The notes under the pieces are model-generated. The model did not search any database. It was not told where the DNA came from and was given only the letters and a program-made list of their open reading frames with translations. From contig DAOUEN010000082.1 in the NCBI GenBank assembly GCA_034430415.1, forward strand, positions 1-13,138: a DNA stretch of 13,138 bases. Direction: 5' to 3'. The translations under genes were made by a program, and so were the position numbers. This document shows, in pieces, positions 12,597 through 13,138 of the stretch. This stretch comes from JADFUZ01 sp034430415 (GTDB taxonomy: Bacteria; Chloroflexota; Dehalococcoidia; GIF9; AB-539-J10). How positions within the stretch are numbered: the first letter of the stretch is position 1; every line of letters begins with the position of its first letter.

Positions 12597-13138
12597 GGTA
12601 TCTAACAAGGTCCTCATGACTTCGGGGGACATGGCCAGGGCTCTGGCTCGCGTCGCTCACGAGATCATAGAGAGAAATCGGGACATCAAGGACATTGTGC
12701 TCGTGGGCATGCGAACTCGGGGAGTTCCCCTGGCGCAACGGATAGGGTCCGCAATCTGGAGCTTCGAGGGGGTGTTGGTTCCCATTGGCGCTTTGGATAT
12801 TGGCCTCTATCGGGATGATGCTCCTGTGCTGGAGGCCAGGCGGTCAGTTCAGAACACCGATGTTCCCACCGATATCACTGATAGGCATGTGGTCCTGGTG
12901 GACGATGTCCTGTATACCGGGCGGAGTATCCGAGCAGCGATGGATGCGCTCATGGACCTGGGACGCCCCAGTTCGATTCAGTTGGCTGTGCTTATTGATC
13001 GTGGCCACCGGGAGCTTCCCATTCGAGCGGACTACGCCGGCAAGAACATACCGAGCTCCAAGGACGAGGAGGTACGAGTGCAGGTGCAGGAAGTCGACGG
13101 TGTGGATAGAGTGACGATTGCCAGTTGTCCGGCAGTCC
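12595..13138 (+). CDS. pyrR: PyrR, pyrimidine operon attenuation protein / uracil phosphoribosyltransferase (3' end cut)
   Basis: Binds pyr leader RNA when UMP is bound and promotes termination; many homologs also have weak uracil phosphoribosyltransferase activity. 181 codons are visible and the stop lies just past the edge (Bacillus PyrR is 181 aa). The PRPP loop is VVLVDDVLYTGRS, followed by GRPSSIQLAVLIDRGHRELP and IRADYAGKN, all strongly conserved in PyrR. I chose TTG at 12595: the resulting start aligns residue for residue with the Bacillus N-terminus, and GGAGG lies 4 nt upstream. The ATG at 12616 has only a weak AAGG and would remove seven residues of the conserved N-terminus. The leader carries a PyrR loop and attenuator, so the gene is probably autoregulated. 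pyrB/pyrC and other pyr genes would be expected beyond the window. Confidence 0.95.
   Translation, partial: MVSNKVLMTSGDMARALARVAHEIIERNRDIKDIVLVGMRTRGVPLAQRIGSAIWSFEGVLVPIGALDIGLYRDDAPVLEARRSVQNTDVPTDITDRHVVLVDDVLYTGRSIRAAMDALMDLGRPSSIQLAVLIDRGHRELPIRADYAGKNIPSSKDEEVRVQVQEVDGVDRVTIASCPAV

Noticed and set aside
12499..12738. 79-codon minus-strand reading frame over the pyrR start
   Set aside because: Lies across the attenuator and the 5' end of pyrR, which are far better supported.

Overview
The window looks like chromosomal DNA of an uncultured or little-studied Chloroflexota, probably Dehalococcoidia-like. This is inferred from the style of the CTP synthase and Rho proteins, the 'CAPGPSG'-type start of the mature solute-binding lipoprotein, and the pairing of housekeeping genes with a TRAP/amidohydrolase catabolic operon. 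No rRNA or other marker gene is present, so the placement is tentative. No transposase, integrase, tRNA or CRISPR array was seen. Genes are densely packed, and everything except pyrR is on the minus strand.

Right part (about 8476-13138, housekeeping). A divergent promoter region at 12415-12483 fires left into pyrG-tal-rho and right into pyrR. The pyrR leader (12490-12596) holds a complete PyrR-type attenuator: a binding loop matching the published consensus at every position, a 13-bp antiterminator and an 11-bp intrinsic terminator with a U-tract. The 3' arm of the terminator also contains the pyrR Shine-Dalgarno. pyrG, tal and rho are closely spaced (9 and 21 nt), an order that recalls the pyrG...tal...rho...rpmE region of Bacillus. 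Where rpmE would be expected after rho there is instead a 42-codon cysteine-rich gene with its own near-consensus sigma-70 promoter. PyrG keeps its synthetase P-loop and the glutaminase Cys, but it has lost the catalytic His (Gln instead) and the canonical oxyanion loop.

Left part (1-8352, catabolic operon). One promoter (TTGACA-N17-TACAGT at 8324-8352) with a roughly 200-nt leader precedes seven genes: dctP-dctQ-dctM (a TRAP transporter for an organic acid), two tandem paralogous N-acyl-D-amino-acid deacylase-like amidohydrolases, a PLP-dependent D-cysteine desulfhydrase/ACC deaminase-like enzyme, and a creatininase-family amidohydrolase cut by the window edge. The inferred job is to import an acylated or amide-bearing carboxylate, remove the acyl group or open an amide, and deaminate the released (possibly D-) amino acid. 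The two deacylases are about 70% identical at the N-terminus, but share an 86-residue tract that is fully identical in protein and about 97% identical in DNA, a signature of recent gene conversion. Both carry Asp where characterised D-aminoacylases have the metal-bridging Cys. Three consecutive hairpins fill the dctP-dctQ spacer and probably set a high binding-protein to permease ratio.
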